From Deltaproteobacteria bacterium (lineage in GTDB: Bacteria > Desulfobacterota > Desulfobacteria > Desulfobacterales > JAUVGT01), in NCBI GenBank assembly GCA_030593645.1, contig JAUVGT010000077.1:1-13868 (forward strand): a DNA stretch of 13,868 nucleotides, in the 5' to 3' direction. Positions 12,427 to 13,868 of the stretch are shown here, one piece after another. The notes under the pieces were generated by a model, which worked only from the letters and a program-made list of their open reading frames with translations, searched no databases and was not told the DNA's origin. The position numbers and the translations under genes were made by a program. Positions within the stretch are counted from its first letter, which is position 1. Every line of letters starts with the position of its first letter.

Positions 12427-13511
12427 AAAGGAAACTACGCACAGGATTCACCACAGGAACTGCCGCCGCCGCCGCGGTAAAAGGGGCACTGAAAACTATT
12501 ATTGAGGAAAAGGCCCCTGATAAAGTAAAAATACGTCTGCTCACCGGAGACTTTTTAAACATCCCGCTTCATTCATGTCAGAAAGAAGGCGAAAACAGCG
12601 CTGTCTGCACAGTCATTAAGGATGCGGGCGATGATCCGGATGTAACACATAAGGCAGAAATCGGAGCCAGGGTTTCTATGTTGGGAAAAAAACAAAAAGA
12701 CAGCTCGCACCTGATTATTAAGGGTGGTATTGGTGTGGGGGTGGTTACCAAACCGGGACTTGAAATCGAACCGGGTCAGGCCGCGATCAATCCAGGACCG
12801 AGAGAAATGATCAGATATTCTGTAAATGACGTATTAAATCAAAACAAAGAAAATAAGGTTGTGGAAGTGGAACTATTTGTACCGGATGGAAAAGCCATCG
12901 CTGAAAAGACTCTAAATGCCCGCCTGGGTATTATTGGAGGGATTTCGATACTCGGCACCACCGGGATTGTAAAACCCATGTCACACGAGGCTTATACCGC
13001 GACAATCACATCTGCGATGTCAGTCGCACGGGCACTGGGAAACAAACAGGTTATACTGACCACAGGACGGAGAAGTGAAAGACATATACAGAATGTTTAT
13101 AAAAAATATCCGGAAGAGATATTTATCCAGATCGGTGATTATTTCAGGATGTCCCTGGAAACCGCATTGGATTTTGGTTTTGAAAAAATAACGATGGGTG
13201 TATTTTTTGGAAAAGCATTAAAAATGGCGCAGGGTAACCCACACACACATGCCGCAAAATCGAACGTGTCATTATCCGTGCTTGGAAAATGGGCTCTGGC
13301 TGAAACAGGGGACAAAAACTTTTCTAAAAAGATAAGTACTGCAAACACAGCAAGGCACGCGTTTGAACTTATTATTAAGGATTACCCTGTACTCATATCC
13401 GTAGTTGGGAAAAAAATGATCGATTCTGGTAAAAAATATGCCGCAAAACCGATTATTCAGGGAATCATTTTTGATTTTAATGGAAAAATCGTGTTTAATT
13501 CAGAAAGATAA
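12423..13511 (+). CDS. cbiD: Cobalt-precorrin-5B C1-methyltransferase
   Basis: Methylates C1 of the contracted corrin ring with S-adenosylmethionine; this enzyme marks the anaerobic (early cobalt insertion) pathway. The 362 residues match the family. Seen: LRTGFTTGTAAAAAVKGAL (5-23), the hallmark N terminus; KGGIGVGVVTKPGLEIEPGQ (about 99-118) with INPGPREM; GGISILGTTGIVKPMSHEA (about 172-190) and NPHTHAAKSNV near 277. The start is TTG 12423, overlapping the cbiC TGA as TTGA; no ATG or GTG occurs between it and the conserved N terminus, so this rare start is well supported. A run of GCC codons (from about 12464) encodes five alanines. cbiE follows after 17 bp. Confidence 0.95.
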   Translation: MKRKLRTGFTTGTAAAAAVKGALKTIIEEKAPDKVKIRLLTGDFLNIPLHSCQKEGENSAVCTVIKDAGDDPDVTHKAEIGARVSMLGKKQKDSSHLIIKGGIGVGVVTKPGLEIEPGQAAINPGPREMIRYSVNDVLNQNKENKVVEVELFVPDGKAIAEKTLNARLGIIGGISILGTTGIVKPMSHEAYTATITSAMSVARALGNKQVILTTGRRSERHIQNVYKKYPEEIFIQIGDYFRMSLETALDFGFEKITMGVFFGKALKMAQGNPHTHAAKSNVSLSVLGKWALAETGDKNFSKKISTANTARHAFELIIKDYPVLISVVGKKMIDSGKKYAAKPIIQGIIFDFNGKIVFNSER

Positions 13512-13528
13512 AATAAGGTAAACTAATA

Positions 13529-13868
13529 ATGAAACCAGTATTTATCATCGGTATGGGTCTCACATCAGAGGATCTGACTGAAAAGCATAAATCGTTGATT
13601 CATAATGCGGATGTTCTTGTCGGCGGCAAACGCCATCTTGATTTTTTTTCGAGTTTACCTGCAAAGAAAAAAGAAATTACAAAAGATATTAAAGGGATTA
13701 CCGCGTACATAAAACGGACAATGAAGGAAAATTCCGTTGTGGTTTTGGCATCAGGTGACCCACTGTTTTTTGGGATCGGAAACGTATTATTAAAAAAACT
13801 GGGACCGGAAAACGTGGTTGTTTGTACAAATGTGTCTACAGTGGCAGCCGCGTTTGCCAAAATCAAAG
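13529..13868 (+). CDS. cbiE: Cobalt-precorrin-7 C5-methyltransferase (partial, 3' end beyond window)
   Basis: The 113 visible residues belong to the tetrapyrrole methylase fold. FIIGMGLTSEDLT (5-17) gives the N-terminal substrate/SAM motif, LVGGKRHLDFF (30-40) is typical of CbiE and the N half of CobL, and VVLASGDPLFFGIGN (72-86) is the SAM-binding GDP motif. The start, ATG 13529, follows AAGGT with about 10 nt. The stop is outside, so it cannot be told whether this is stand-alone CbiE (about 200 residues) or a CbiE-CbiT fusion (about 400). It is the fourth gene of the cluster in the order A-C-D-E. Confidence 0.92.
   Translation, partial: MKPVFIIGMGLTSEDLTEKHKSLIHNADVLVGGKRHLDFFSSLPAKKKEITKDIKGITAYIKRTMKENSVVVLASGDPLFFGIGNVLLKKLGPENVVVCTNVSTVAAAFAKIK

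Noticed and set aside
12461..12476. GCC trinucleotide run in cbiD as a phase-variable repeat
   Set aside because: Units are codon-sized, so slippage would not shift the frame, and alanines at this site are normal for CbiD.
1..13868. CRISPR array or insertion sequence
   Set aside because: No regularly spaced repeats of CRISPR length, no transposase and no terminal inverted repeats were seen.

Overview
The window reads like a chromosomal segment from an AT-rich, Gram-negative, probably anaerobic bacterium. The best guess is Desulfobacterota (Desulfobacterales-like). This rests on a large soluble hybrid kinase with repeated GAF domains feeding a REC-GGDEF regulator, an anaerobic-type cobalamin cluster (cbiA-cbiC-cbiD-cbiE), PilZ signalling, a C-terminal-Phe outer-membrane protein, and AT-rich codon use. 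The taxonomic call is inference; no rRNA is present.

Layout. (1) 1-4373, minus strand: a 1287-residue GAF-PAS-GAF-HisKA-HATPase-REC-REC-Hpt kinase, followed with an 11-bp overlap by a REC-GGDEF response regulator that runs off the left edge. A good sigma-70 promoter lies at 4463-4491. (2) 4587-4761, minus: tRNA-Arg(ACG) with its own promoter and terminator. (3) 4848-6661, plus: tadA, whose known substrate is the A34 of tRNA-Arg(ACG), then purA. (4) 6669-6836: tRNA-Pro(CGG) with promoter and terminator. (5) 6936-7892: an accessory-looking stretch after the tRNA, holding an orphan secreted protein, a start-less decayed reading frame with in-frame repeats, and the 3' stub of a glycosyltransferase. 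(6) 8171-9002: a predicted outer-membrane protein behind a sigma-54-like -24/-12 element, three 12-bp iterons and a hairpin. (7) 9003-10100: a multi-hairpin intergenic island, a 53-residue ribbon-helix-helix protein whose start codon lies inside a palindrome, a PilZ protein and a small zinc-ribbon protein. (8) 10101-13868: a 332-bp leader and the cobalamin genes cbiA, cbiC, cbiD and partial cbiE, joined by 4-bp stop/start overlaps or short gaps.

Two themes connect genes. Cyclic-di-GMP: a probable synthase (REC-GGDEF) under a multi-input phosphorelay, and a probable effector (PilZ) in the same window. Corrin synthesis: four genes covering C1 and C5 methylation, the methyl migration to cobyrinate and the a,c-amidation; no cobalamin riboswitch was recognisable in front of them.

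The least explained parts are the RHH-PilZ-zinc-ribbon group with its palindrome-embedded start, the structured island at 9066-9137, the sigma-54/iteron leader at 8171-8273, and the decayed repeat-bearing frame at 7348-7656.
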